A stretch of DNA of 64,000 nt from Siphonodentalium dalli. Its lineage: Eukaryota; Mollusca; Scaphopoda; Gadilida; Siphonodentaliidae. Every line of letters begins with the position of its first letter. Within the stretch, counting starts at the first letter, position 1. A program made the translations under genes and the position numbers. Shown one piece after another: positions 11,055 to 23,300 of this stretch. The notes beneath the pieces were generated by a model. It worked only from the letters and a program-made list of their open reading frames with translations. It made no database searches and was not told the DNA's origin. Location: assembly GCA_032622095.1 (NCBI GenBank), contig CP136063.1:25048987-25112986 (forward strand), in the 5' to 3' direction.

Positions 11055-12407
11055 CAAATGCATTTTTTTTTTAGTAAATTGTTAGTGAGATTTTATTGGT
11101 CGTCACCACAAGATTTTGTCACTAGGAAACCAAGACTGATTATATCTTATTAACACCCCCGTGTACGTGGTATGAAAATGACTTTCCGATTTTCTCGGCT
11201 TTGGTGATACCACTGGTCATTTTCACTAATATGATATGGGGATATGTTGGTTTCTCATCATAAAACAGACAACAAACATAGTATGTGTATGTCCACATGA
11301 AGCAGGAATATTTATCCACCCGCTGTCAATCAGTTTTCCCAGATCAAACCATTTAATATTTTATAATGCGATACCTTGATCACACGCACGTGAATGCTGT
11401 CGTTCGTATGTATGCAGCTAACCGGATATTTGTTTAGTATTAACATGCTTGGAGTTTATATATAGACCACACATGCAGTACGACACGCTATATCAACGAT
11501 ATTTGTTATAATCATGTTTATTTTAGACTCGTTCCCACTCGACAATTTTAGACCGTTACGCGACAATGAAACCGAATCATCTTATCGAATATACATATAT
11601 CGTATAGCTACAAATTATGCAATTTTGGCTTTTTAGAGTCATCCGATAATATTGTAACGATTCTATGTTAACCCTAAACATCCGTACACATATGATCACA
11701 ATGTATTATGTGTGGCACACATTTGGTGCATGGGGGCCGGAGTGGCTGGCATTCGGATATGAGTGATGTAACGTATACACAATGCGATTGCCAATACACC
11801 ATTGAAAGTAATGGCACAAAGCAAATAACAGTTACATGTAGGAACCCAGAATGATCCTTAGGTTATCGATTACCACGTGGGTATGTACATTCTATACAAA
11901 TCTAAACTTCAACCTAACACGAGGTGCATATAGAATTTCCTGAAAGGGGGTGTATTAAGAAACTATAGGTGATCACCCCAACAGAGACCCTCTAGACACG
12001 TCCCTGCTAACTCATGATTTACACTGAATTAATATTACCATTCGTTGCCCAGTTCCGGGCCTATAATGTCGAATAAAACATAATAGCCTATACTATTAAT
12101 ATGACATTAGAACATAAAAACACAAACAAACATGCACATTTTCACCCTTGCACATGCACCCTCACCCTAAGGATGATCCGTGTGCCGGCCTGTCCTAATG
12201 ATATTTGGAATATTTTCAAACAGAAACGGTCAAAATGTGAAGTATATCATCTGCATCTTTGACATCCCAGCTCTGGTTTGGCGACATCTCATCGCAGGAT
12301 CGATCTGCAGCTTTGATACCCAAAATTGTGGTGGGTACCCACACTTGGATGCAGATAGCATTTTTTTCGAAACGCTCTGCAAGTTAGACAATTTTATGGT
12401 CAATTAA

Positions 12408-12990
12408 AGGGATACTGTACTCAAATGTTGTTGTTGGTTTCTGTTGTCTCTGAGTCGGAGAATAAGGTAACAATTTTTCCATTATTTGAAAGTCTGTTGA
12501 GTACGAAGTAGTGTTACGGATGGCAAATTTACCGGAATGCAAAAATACAAATTGTTGTTGTCGAGTAATTTTTGTACAGTTTTCAACCAAATGTATCAAA
12601 TAAAAGTTTTATTATATATGCATACTAGTCCCATATACTCATTAATTGTCACTAGTCAGTGAGTGGCTTGAGTTTTCTCCCCGTATCAGCATAATTTTTC
12701 AAACGATCGTGTGTGCAATGGGTTTACTAATCCAGTATCCCTCAATTATAATTTGATTACGTCTGGTACACTGAAATTCGTATTTTAATTTACGCCATTT
12801 TATGGCTCCAGCCATAAATTCAATTTATATTAAATTATTAACTTTTAAATTATTAAATTTTAAGATAGCCTATTAACCTGAGCGTTTACAGAATACATCT
12901 TCGACTCAAATTACTTATGTTTCTATATATTATCGATAATAGATCGTTGTTATCATCGGAAATATATTGAAAATGGCGTACAGTACCCCT
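12408..12990. mobile_element. 583-bp MITE with TTAA target duplication
   Basis: TTAA lies at 12404-12407 and 12991-12994. The element ends are inverted: AGGGATACTGTAC on the left and AGGGGTACTGTAC on the right (read inward), 12 of 13 matching. TTAA duplications are the hallmark of piggyBac-type elements. It is nested inside the 3.2 kb element and has no transposase. A partial copy of the same family lies inverted within the Ngaro element at about 50985-51189. Confidence 0.7.
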
Positions 12991-13847
12991 TTAAACATAT
13001 ATTTTTCTATTGATACATGCATTATCTACCAACTATGACTGATAATTAAGTTTCAAACGAACAACCTAACGTCAAAAAGTGTCTACTATTTATGATAAAA
13101 TCGCTATAATGAGTAGGAATTTCTATTAAATTTATCAGGGTGACAGCAAGCTATGTTCGCTATCCCATTGAGGGAAAATTCCGTTTTGTGAAATTATGTT
13201 TTGAATAGTGGATATCACCATTTAACTGGGAGATATATAGCTTCATCTGAGGAATATACGTTCATTTATCAAAACCGCATGGTCTGGTCTGATTTTGTTT
13301 AACCATGGTGTTGTAGCTTGATAATCTGACTACATGTGCTACATAGACACAATAAAGAGGCCCATCGACCTCCAGATTAGAAGGCACACACATGTTACAC
13401 ACATAGCACATTGTGATCATATGTGTATGGATGTTTAGGGTTAACCTAGAATCGTTACAATATTATCTGATGAACCTTAAAAATGCCATAATTGCATAAT
13501 TTGCAGCTATATGTATATTCGATAAGATGATTCGGTTTCATAGTCGCGTAACGGTCTACTCGAGTGGGAACGAGCCATGAAGTCTGTAAAATAAACGTGT
13601 CGTCCTGCATGTGTGGTCTATATACAAACCCCAAGCATGTTAATACTAAACAAATATCCGGTTAGATGCAAACATACGAACGACAGCATTCACGTGCGTG
13701 TGATCGAGGCATCGCGTTATCATGCATTCACCTTTTTGAGATTGCAAATCTGAATGCTGAGATGGATGTTGAATTGATTTCAATTGAAATAAATTCATAA
13801 TAGATATGTACACAATATTTCGAATATGTTATGGATTCATATTTCAG

Positions 13848-14150
13848 ATGACATTGGCAGTTTCAGATACACACAAAAACACTCGAAAACTCATCAAAAC
13901 TCCTTAAGTGATACGCATATTTACTGCACAGATTATCGGCGTTTGGTGACATCTTCATCTGTGGCGTTAACACCTTTCTGGGCTGGCAGTGGTCCATCCC
14001 TATCGCGCGGATATTGAAAACGACACTGATTTTAAAAATGCTGTTAAATCCTATGCTTCATTGACAGATTCAACTATATACCGGCATTTGTTTTGGCCGC
14101 GTGGAAGTCCAGGAACTTTACTAGTGGGTGGATGTTCTCAAAAATTTTAG
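13848..14150 (+). pseudogene. Exon-like coding segment inside a transposon arm, frame-broken
   Basis: A splice-acceptor-like ATTTCAG (13841-13847) is followed by an open frame to a TGA ending at 14017. One base out of register, an open frame with protein-like, non-repetitive composition covers about 13977-14147 and ends with TAG at 14148-14150. Dropping one G in the GCGCGG run near 14005 would join the two frames. The segment occurs only in the right arm of the 3.2 kb element and is missing from the mirrored left arm, so it was inserted or captured there. I do not recognise the product. It may be a captured host exon, or a chance open frame. Confidence 0.25.
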
Positions 14151-14644
14151 TGAGCAAAAGCAAAAATACTATTGAAAAAATTCGCAAAAAAATACTAAAT
14201 TGTTTGATCTGGGAAAACTGATTTGACAGCGTGTGGATAAATACTCCTGCTTCATGTGGACATACACATACGTTGTTCGTTGTCTGTTTTACAATGAGAA
14301 ACCAACATATCCCCATATTATATACGTGAAAATGACTCACATTTTCTCGGCTTTGGTGATACCACGTGCACGGGGGTGATTAATAGGATTTATAAATCTC
14401 AGGTGAATAAAGAAAATAAAATATTTGGATTCCGGGACAAATTACCTTCTCGCTTTCGATGTAATTTAATTGATTATGACTGATAACCTGATTTTCTGGT
14501 CAAGCTGTTCTTGAAAGTGCAGTTTATGAGTGTAAAATTGTCTGTTTCATGCGGTTGTGAGGTATATTTGTGCAGATTGACTGACGAACATACTACAATT
14601 GTCAGGAACTTTAAATTTGATCTCCTATTGTTTTATATTCGAGT

Positions 14645-15118
14645 CTCAAAATATGGTGCCAGACATTTGCAGAATGAGGTCCCCAGAAGGTGAATTTAGT
14701 AACACTACCCCACACAGGGAGCTAGCATCACTAAATTCACCCTCTGAGGACCTGATTCGGCTGAGGCCTCATCTTCTCTGGAAAGTATCTTTATTATCAA
14801 ATTAACAAGTTTTTTATAAACTTATTTGGGAATTTCTTTTTTATTTTAGTTTCTCTATATCCCCAAATTGGCAGATGACACTGCTTAATTGAGGTGGCCA
14901 ATGGGTGCACATCACCATCGTCACCGTATGGAAACTTAAATCTGAGTCTAGGTCTCCCATAGCAGATGTAGTAGGGGATCTTAGGTCCCAAAAATGACCA
15001 TGCAGAATGAGGTCCCCAGAGGATGAATTTTGTGATGCTAGCACGCTGTGCGGGGTAGCATCACTATATTCACCCTCTTGGGACCTCATTTTGCAAATGT
15101 CCAGCACCATATTCTGAG
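14645..15118. mobile_element. Fold-back element with ~51-bp inverted ends
   Basis: 51 bases at 14645-14695 match the reverse complement of 15068-15118 at most positions; shared blocks include ATATGGTG, GACATTTGC and ATGAGGTCCC. Each end has a further local inverted repeat just inside (the GTGAATTTAGT / ACTAAATTCACC pair on the left, and its counterpart on the right). Open frames running through it are by-products of the palindromic structure. No target duplication is assigned. Confidence 0.55.
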
Positions 15119-16034
15119 GCCTGGTTGTTATACTAAGTCACGTTTGTTCTGCAATTTAATGAGCATGAATTTTCAATCTTGTGAACCTGAGTTCCAAAAT
15201 TTCAAAAGCTGAAAGTAACGACCAATTCAGAGTTAGTGAGACTTGAGGGACAGTTAAGATTCATATTACGAAAGCCGATACCATGCAAGATATATTTGCT
15301 AATATTTTTATATATTTATACTGTGATGTGTCTTGGATATACTTACATTTGTCTGTTGTGCATTTCAATTTCACTCTCATATTTAATTATTTCCATATTT
15401 CATTCCAAGACTACTCCATCATGGCGTTTATCGTCCTAATGACATATTTTCGTTTGATAAAACAGGACTCGTAAATGTAAATATTCCAATATTTTCAGAT
15501 TGGGGGGGGGGGTGTTGTAGGAGGTTGGGGTGATTTCAATTTGCTGGCCAGTATACCAAACCCCTGATTAAGTGGGCATGCTAATTTGCTATGATATTGG
15601 TTGGTATGCCTGATTTAGTTCCGTGAACAATTAAGAAATTTTGACTGGAGGTTTACCATCAGGAGTTCTTTTAAAGGAGGGCCCATGACATTTCCGTTCT
15701 AGAGCTATCCTTCGTTAATACTGGTTAATCTGGAAATAATTTAGTTTTTTTCCATCCACATAGATATCTCAGTCATGGTTTGCTGGATGCCAACAAAATT
15801 TGGTATGGAGGTTCGCCATCAGGAGTGCTTTCAAAATAGTGACCAATTATGTTTGCATTTTACAATCTAGAGTTTAATGATTATTTGTCCGTCCGCCCAT
15901 TAGCTATAGGATCTCAAATGAAATTTGGTATCAATGTTCATCATCACAAGGGCTTTCAATGAAATGTTTGTGATGCTCGCATTATCCCTTTTAATCTCTT
16001 TGCTGCTATATAGCATTATGACATTGTGTGCTGG
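15119..16034. other. Non-coding stretch with degenerate tandem repeats
   Basis: Three degenerate copies of a segment with 'ggtatggaggtt', 'catcaggagt' and 'ctttca' occur at about 15645-15680, 15795-15835 and 15925-15965. A G10 run lies near 15503. No gene or RNA is recognised. Confidence 0.4.
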
Positions 16035-16228
16035 ACTTGACATTATTGCCATATTTCCAGTGGAAAAATGTAACAGCAATATCACAAGAACATTAAAACT
16101 GACTCAGTTGAAAGGCTATTATCGTTCACTATCATGGAACATCATACACTGTTTGAAAGATAGTTATTCCGATGCACCAATCTCTTGAGTTCCAGTTATG
16201 AATAATGGACTACAGCTGGTGTGCTGAA
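16035..16228. repeat. Copy of a dispersed repeat, inverted relative to 19722-19880
   Basis: This segment and the reverse complement of 19722-19880 share ATTGCCAT-TTTCCAGTGG, 'cagttgaaa', 'tggaacatcat', 'gatgcaccaatctc' and 'gagttccagttatgaata'. Just upstream lies 'tctctttgctgct' at about 15994, which is also found at 20361 at the left border of the satellite. The copies are probably members of one old MITE family. Confidence 0.5.
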
Positions 16229-17232
16229 TTAGGTCAGTAGGTTATATGAACCACATAGCACACAACGTGCACTTTTATGTCTGTAATAGTTACGTTACAT
16301 AGCAGCGAAGATGTTAAGATTTATTCATTTGGTTTAATTTATATTTGGGTTCCGTCCTCAAATCTACCATGGTGGGAATATTCCAACAACCTCTGGATGA
16401 TATATCATCCCTAGCTCTTTGTTAACTGAGCAGATTCCCCAAGCTAAACTTGAAGCTAAGCTGGACTAAACACCCAACCATAATTTAGTTTTACATGTAC
16501 TTACAACTAAGTGGCAATTCATACCTGTTAAAGATAGGGTATTCTTCTGGGCCACAATTGCAACATAATTTTTATAAAACACGATTTCAAGACATAATTA
16601 AGCGATTTATTTCTGATGCAGGTAAAATCTAACAAGATAGCCCCTTTTCTATCCCTGCTAGAAGATAGTTTTATGTGAGGAACATTAATATTGATCTTGT
16701 TACACCCCATAATCATTTAAGACTTGCTTGGAAGAGATACACCATCTTTAATTAAGTTCCTTGGGCAACTATAGTAATAAAGGAAACAGGGTATATTTTC
16801 ATGTAAATATAATTTATTTCTTCCATTCAATGTGCAATATTATATTTCAAGTTTTTTTATATACAAAAATATATTTTTACACATTTTTTCGTTTTTATTT
16901 ACATGTTTATCACAGATTATTTCATGTTGCATTATTAATCGGCAATAAAGTTTGTATGTCACAACCAACAGTTGATCCTCCATCTCTTAGGATGAGTGCA
17001 TAGGCTAATGTATATAACAGGTAGACTGAAGATTTCCATTGTCACCATATCCACTTGAGATATCATTCTGACTGGCTCCAACGTCACATTCGATTGACCA
17101 TATCATTGCTAAAGTGAAACGTCCAGGGTTGGAGAGCATATGCATCGAAAATCCAATTTTAACACTTTCAATACTAATTCTCCACTCAGTTATAAAGTGG
17201 AATGGTCTTATTCATTTGGAGGGTACATCAGG
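16229..17232. other. AT-rich non-coding stretch
   Basis: Nothing recognisable: open frames are short, low-complexity and AT-driven, and I see no terminal repeats, tRNA-like boxes or tandem arrays. Confidence 0.4.
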
Positions 17233-17236
17233 TTAA

Positions 17237-17664
17237 CCCTTTACCCAACAAAACGGCCAAAAACGCCCAAATAAAGCTTCAACAGCCTAAAATATCTTCG
17301 GTCTGTCTCAATAACACCATACAAATATGGATATCATTGGAACCGGTTCATTGACCACATTGTGATGGTTACAGTTATGCCCTGTGCCAATGCATTCTTC
17401 ATAGGTAGCCTCGCATATATAAGAGAATGCATTGGCCTAAAAAAATTCTTTTTTTACCATTTTTTCTTACATTCTTTAACAATTTTATAATTTTTTCTTA
17501 CATTTTTAACAATTTTTATAATATTTTTCTACATTCTTTGACAATTTTATCATCTTTAATATGTGTTAAGCCAATGCATTCTCTTATATATGCGAGGCGA
17601 CCTATGGTCGACTCGCATATATAAGAGAATGCATTGGCACAGGGCCGTTCTGTTGGGTAAAGGG
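17237..17664. mobile_element. 428-bp piggyBac-type MITE
   Basis: TTAA target duplications at 17233-17236 and 17665-17668 flank inverted termini starting CCCTTTACCCAACA; about 22 bases match with one difference. CCC-starting ends next to TTAA are characteristic of the piggyBac superfamily. Inside are three copies, in both orientations, of GCCAATGCATTCT next to TATATATGCGAG, and a T-rich degenerate tandem tract at 17440-17545. It has no coding capacity. Confidence 0.8.
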
Positions 17665-17668
17665 TTAA

Positions 17669-18212
17669 ATTAGCAGTCAAAGGAAAAGATAATACAAGTA
17701 CCGAAGGATTCATAATCATTGGTGGGAAACGTTCAGATAATAAGTTCAATGTTTGTTGAATTTATCTTCTGAATATTTCCTAAGGGAACTACTCGTTGAT
17801 CAGTATTCAGTACAGAAAGGGTTAAAATAGTGTTTATAAGTAAACCCAACCCTTACAGCAAAGTCTACACCACATGTCTATCTGTCAGGATACGGGATAT
17901 GAATTACTCCAAACAATGGGCATGTTCAGACGACAGACAATACGAGTCAAGATGGAGTCCTATTTATTGCAGGGAAACATTTCCTAAGGGATAACTACTC
18001 GTCAATGAGTATTCAGAAAAGAAAGTGTCAATCTTGGATTGCATGTAGATTTAAAACACTTTAATCCACGCAATTTTTGTTTTCGCTCTTTTAATTCCTG
18101 GATAAATGAGGTTAGTAGAATTGACAGCCACCTACAATATCAATACATTATAACAAATGGTAGTATAGTTGAACAAAAGCATCAACTAAAATCTGTCCAT
18201 TCCCAAAGAACA
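17669..18212. other. Non-coding stretch with a degenerate direct repeat
   Basis: Two degenerate copies of 'atttcctaaggga' and 'actactcgt' with 'gtattcag' lie at about 17775-17825 and 17970-18025. Otherwise nothing is recognised. Confidence 0.4.
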
Positions 18213-18220
18213 CCTCCCAC

Positions 18221-19156
18221 CAGTGTTCGCGCTGTCGGTAGCCAAATTAGCCAATGGCTAATATTTTTAGAATTTGGCTAATAAAAATTTCTTTTTTTGA
18301 CCCCCAAAATGGAGACTGGAAGCATGAATTTTTGGCAAGTGGGTTTTCAATTCTGTGATGTGAACGATCTAGTCCGAAAACGTCGTATACGTAAGTGGGA
18401 ATATATCGCCGACTGTACAAAAGGAAACCCGATCGCGGACAGTACAAAGGGAAACCCGTCACTCTGCACGAATCAGCAAAAGGTCATATCATTATTTTAC
18501 ATTTAATCCGCTAATCCCCCATTGTCTGTCTGGTCACTCACGGGGAATCTGCACAATGCATGTTTATGATGACATTGTATTTATGACGGTCAAGGTTTAT
18601 GAGCACCAAGTGTAAGACAATAGCTTAATCAGCCAAATGTGAATCACGACAGATATTTTGTGGCTATTTGTCGTCAATACCGATACATTCAAAATAATAT
18701 GCATGCTTTTATGACAGATTGTAATTTGATAATGGCCTAACAATATTAAGTTATTAGTTTCCAGATGTCACTTAGATATTTTCGCAAGGATAATTAATAT
18801 TTAATGATTTAAAAAAAGATATTGATATAAAACAAAAAAATAATGACATTAAGAAGGACAATCCCGAATCCCCCCCCCAAATCACGCTTTCACATAAAGA
18901 TTAATAATTTTTTAATAAATGATATATATAAAAATATTTCTAGTTCATCACAATTAGTTAAATTATTGTGTATTTTACCTGTGCCTGTTTTAGTCATTAA
19001 TTGTGAACCGACCAGAAAACGATGATTTAATTTGGCCATAGTTTTTTTTTAATTTGGCCAAAATAGATTTGGCTAAAGTTTTTTTCATTTTGCTAATAAA
19101 ATTGTCATTTGGCTAAACTTTTAGCTAAAGTTTTTTTCGGTCCAGCGCGAACACTG
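18221..19156. mobile_element. 936-bp non-autonomous hAT-type element
   Basis: An exact 8-bp target duplication, CCTCCCAC, lies at 18213-18220 and 19157-19164. Termini are inverted: CAGTGTTCGCGCTG at 18221-18234 and its reverse complement at 19143-19156. CAGTG-type ends with an 8-bp duplication fit the hAT superfamily. Both subterminal regions are rich in TTTGGCTAA-type motifs (18240-18285 and 19030-19130). A short open frame at 18297-18506 is not a recognisable transposase. Confidence 0.8.
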
Positions 19157-19205
19157 CCTCCCACATGAGTTACACCACTAGTATATATATGCAGAGTCAC
19201 TTCAT

Positions 19206-19518
19206 TGCAATAATAATAATCGATGCATTATAGAGTATTCTGCAGTAAGTTAGTTTCAATGGGTTTTACATGATTATTACCCCCGGTCATAGGGCATTAC
19301 CATCCACGCTTAGGAGATAGCAATTCGATCATCAGGATCAGCATACTGACAATATCCATCGACCCAACCGGGTGATCAGTTAATGGGCGACAACTGTAGA
19401 TCACTTCTTGAAGGCAACCAACACAGAGTTTGATGTTCAATTGCAGAGAGCAGTATTCAAACTCATGACATCACACCATGATGTTACAAGTCGAGCACTC
19501 TAATCACCGCGCCACTAC
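19206..19518 (-). mobile_element. tRNA-derived SINE
   Basis: Read on the minus strand from about 19518, the head has an A-box-like TGGCGCGGTGATTAG and, about 50 bases on, a B-box-like GAGTTTGAATACTGC (around 19452-19465). This is the arrangement of a tRNA-type RNA polymerase III promoter. A tRNA-unrelated body follows, and the element ends in a short ATT repeat (near 19210-19222). Target duplications could not be assigned. It is a single non-coding retroposon copy. Confidence 0.6.
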
Positions 19519-20385
19519 ATTATGCAATGTTGCTGTGGGTGTAATCATCTTTGAGGTGTTTATATCAATTGTTACCTAGCAACCAGCCTCTTGCATGGAA
19601 CAGCTGAAATTAGAATTCAATATTTCATATTTTTGGTGATCTGTTTTGAAATATAAACAAGAATACAAAAAACTTTCTTGACAAATACCCATTTTGAAAA
19701 ATTTGATGTAAAAGTGTAAAAGTGCACTCCAGCAGTAGGCCATTATTCATAACTGGAACTCGGAGATTGGTGCATTGGATTAACTGTATCTCAAAGTTTC
19801 ATGATGTTCCACATTTGTGAGCGATAATGGCTTTTCAACTGGATTCCCGTTATATTTTTCCACTGGAAAATGGCAATAACGTCAAAATGACGTAATTTAG
19901 TAGCACTCTCTCAATTGCCTTATCTGGTATCTCTTGATCAGTCTGGAGAGCCTTCAATATAAAGTATTATGTCAGACTTAATGTTGACATTTAATAGAAA
20001 ACCCAAATGATCTACCTTACTCATATTTATATTCATGCAGTACTATTTGCCGCTCAGTTTTAAATTCGCGCATTTTGAATTCACACACCATGATGTGCAA
20101 ATTCAAAACTGACCGATATATTTCCAGAAAAATCTTGTATCCAATGGATATTTCGCTTCTTAATTGTTCACAAAAAGCCGATTAAAAAACCACCACCATG
20201 TGCAGCAAGTAGAATATAAATATAAGTTAAAGCATGGGGTTCATTTTAAACACAAAATAACGATTGTGTATAAAACTGAGGCCAAGCTTATAACATTTAT
20301 AACACCCATTCAGCCCGAGAAAATTTACAATCAGTGATGAGTTTCAGTTACCAATTAACCTCTTTGCTGCTAAATGACGTTATTA
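19519..20385. other. Non-coding flank of the satellite array
   Basis: Contains the inverted partner (19722-19880) of the repeat at 16035-16228, and near 20353-20380 the terminal-looking 'ttaacctctttgctgct' motif directly beside the first satellite bases. No gene is seen. Confidence 0.4.
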
Positions 20386-23300
20386 TACTATTGTCTTCAT
20401 GATATTAACGTAATTAACTTAACATGCCAATATGGTCAGTCTGAGTAGCAAAATACTACTAGTACGAAAATTACGCATACCTTGGGTGTTCTTTCTCTTG
20501 TGTTTGAATATATATTAACTTAGGGTCACTCTAAGGTGGCGAATTCTATCATTAATATGGTTTTCATGATATTAACCTAATTAAATTAACATGCCAATTG
20601 ATATGGTCATCCTGAGTAGCAACATACTACTAGTACGAAAATTACGCATGCCTTGGGTGCTCTTACTCTTGTGTTTGAATATATATTAACTTAGTGGTCA
20701 CTCTAATGTGGCGAATTATATCGCTTACTATTGTCTTCATGATATTAACGTAATTAACTTAACATGCCAATATGGTCATCCTGAGTAGCAACATACTACT
20801 AGTACGAAAATTACGCATACCTTGGGTGTTCTTTCTCTTGTGTTTGAAAATATATTAACTTAGTGGTCACTATAAGGTGGCGAATTCTATCATTAATATG
20901 GTTTTCGTGATATTAACCTAATTAAAATAACATGCCAATATGGTCATCCTGTGCGGCAAAATACTACCAGTACAAAAATTACGAATACCTTGGGTGCTCT
21001 TACTCTTGTATTTGAATATATATTAACTTAGTGGTCACTATAAGGTGGCGAATTCTATCATTAGTATGGTTTTCATGATATTAACCTAATTAAATTAACA
21101 TGCCAATTGATATGGTCATCCTGAGTAGCAACATACTACTAGTACGAAAATTATGCATGCCTTGTGTGCTCTTACTCTTGTGTTTGAATATATATTAACT
21201 TAGTGGTCACTCTAAGTTGGCGAATTATATCGCTTACTATTGTCTTCATGATATTAACGTAATTAACTTAACATGCCAATATGGTCATCCTGAGTAGCAA
21301 AATACTACTAGTACGAAAATTACGCATACCTTGGGTGTTCTTTCTCTTGTGTTTGAATATATATTAACTTAGTGGTCACTATAAGGTGGCGAATTATATC
21401 GCTTAATATGGTCTTCATAAAATTAACCTAAATAACTTAACATGCCATTATTTTCATCCTGAGTAGCAAAATACTATTTGTACGAAACTTACGCATACTT
21501 TGGGTGCTCTTACTCTTGTGTTTGAATATATATTAACTTAGTGGTCACTCTAAGTTGGCGAATTCTATCGCTTAATATGTCTCTTGTGTTTGAATATATA
21601 TTAACTTAGTGGTCACTCTAAGGTGGCGACTTCTATCGCTTACCATTGTCTTCATGATATTAACCTAATTAACTTAACATGCCAATATGGTCATCCTGAG
21701 TAGAAAAATGGTACTATAACGAAAATTACGCATACCTTGGGTGTTCTTTCTCTTGTGTTTGAACATCTATTAAATTAGTGGTCACTCTAAGGTAGCGAAT
21801 TCTATCGCTTAATATGGTCTGCATAAAATTAACCTAATTAACTTAACATGCCAATATGTTCATCCTGAGTAGAAAATACGACTAGAATGAAAATTACGCA
21901 TACCTTGGGTGTTCTTTCTCTTGTGTTTGAATATATATTAACTTAGTGGTCACTATAAGGTGGCGAATTATATCATTAATATGGTTTTCATGATATTAAC
22001 CTAATTAAATTAACATGCCAATTGATATGGTCATCCTGAGTAGCTACAAACTACAAGTACGAAAATTACGCATGCCTTGGGTGCTCTTACTCTTGTGTTT
22101 GAATATATATTAACTTAGTGGTCGCTCTAAGGTGGCGAATTATATCATTAATATGGTTTTCATGATATTAACCTAATTAACTTAACATGCCAATATGGTC
22201 ATCCTGAGTAGAAAAATGGTACTAGTATGAACATATTACGCATACCTTGGGTGCTTTTACTCTTGTGTTTGAATATATATTAACTAAGTGGTCACTGTAA
22301 GGTGGTGAATTCTTTCGCTTAATATTGTCTTCATAATATTAACTTAATTAACTTAAGATGCCAAAATACTACTAATACGAAAATTACGCATAACTTGGCT
22401 GTTCATACCAATATGGTCATCCTGAGTAGCAAAATACTACTAGTACGAAAATTACGCATACCTTGGGTGTTCTTTCTCTTGTGTTTGAACATATATTAAC
22501 TTAGTGGTCACTTTAACGTAGCGAATTCTATCGCTTAATATGGTCTTCATAAAATTTACCTAATTAACCTAACATGCCAATATTTTCATCCTGAGTAGCA
22601 AAATACTATTAGTACGAAACTTACGCATACCTTGGGTGCTCTTACTCTTGTGTTTGAATATATATTAACTTAGTGGTCACTATAAGATGGCGAATTCTAT
22701 CATTAATATGGTTTTCGTGATATTAACCTAATTAAAATATCATGCCAATATGGTCATCCTGTGCGGCAAAATACTACCAGTACAAAAATTACGAATACCT
22801 TGGGTGATCTTACTCTTGTGTTTGAATATATATTAACTTAGTGGTCACTTTAAGGTGGCGAATTATATCGTTTACTATTGTCTTCATGATATTAACCTAA
22901 TTAACTTAACATGCCAATATCGTCATCCTGAGTAGCAAAATACTACTAGTACGAAACTTACGCATACCTTGGGTGATCTTACTCTTGTGTTTGAATATAT
23001 ATTAACTTAGTGGTCACTATAAGATGGCGAATTCTATCATTAATATGGTTTTCATGATATTAACCTAATTAAAATAACATGCCAATATGGTCATCCTGTG
23101 CGGCAAAATACTACCAGTACAAAAATTACGAATACCTTGGGTGCTCTTACTCTTGTATTTGAATATATATTAACTTAGTGGTCACTCTAAGGTGGCGAAT
23201 TCTATCATTAATATGGTTTTCATGATATTAACCTAATTAAATTAACATGCCAATTGATATGGTCATCCTGAGTAGCAACATACAACTAGTACGAAAATTA

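Larger units (their letters stand above)
11154..14378. mobile_element. 3.2 kb DNA transposon with long inverted termini, TSD ATTAA
   Basis: The left end begins CACCCCCGTGTACGTGGTAT at 11154. The right end, read on the minus strand from 14378, begins CACCCCCGTGCACGTGGTAT. ATTAA flanks both ends (11149-11153 and 14379-14383). The inverted arms are long: 11154-11345 pairs with 14195-14378, and about 11360-11740 pairs with 13385-13735. The right arm carries about 460 extra bases (13735-14195) with an exon-like segment. A TTAA MITE is nested in the middle. CAC-starting ends with a 5-bp duplication recall Transib, but no transposase supports this. Confidence 0.65.

Noticed and set aside
12180-12407. 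Possible glycosyltransferase-like peptide in a 75-codon frame
   Set aside because: The resemblance is faint and based on a few residues; no splice sites or second conserved block support it, and it lies inside a non-autonomous transposon.
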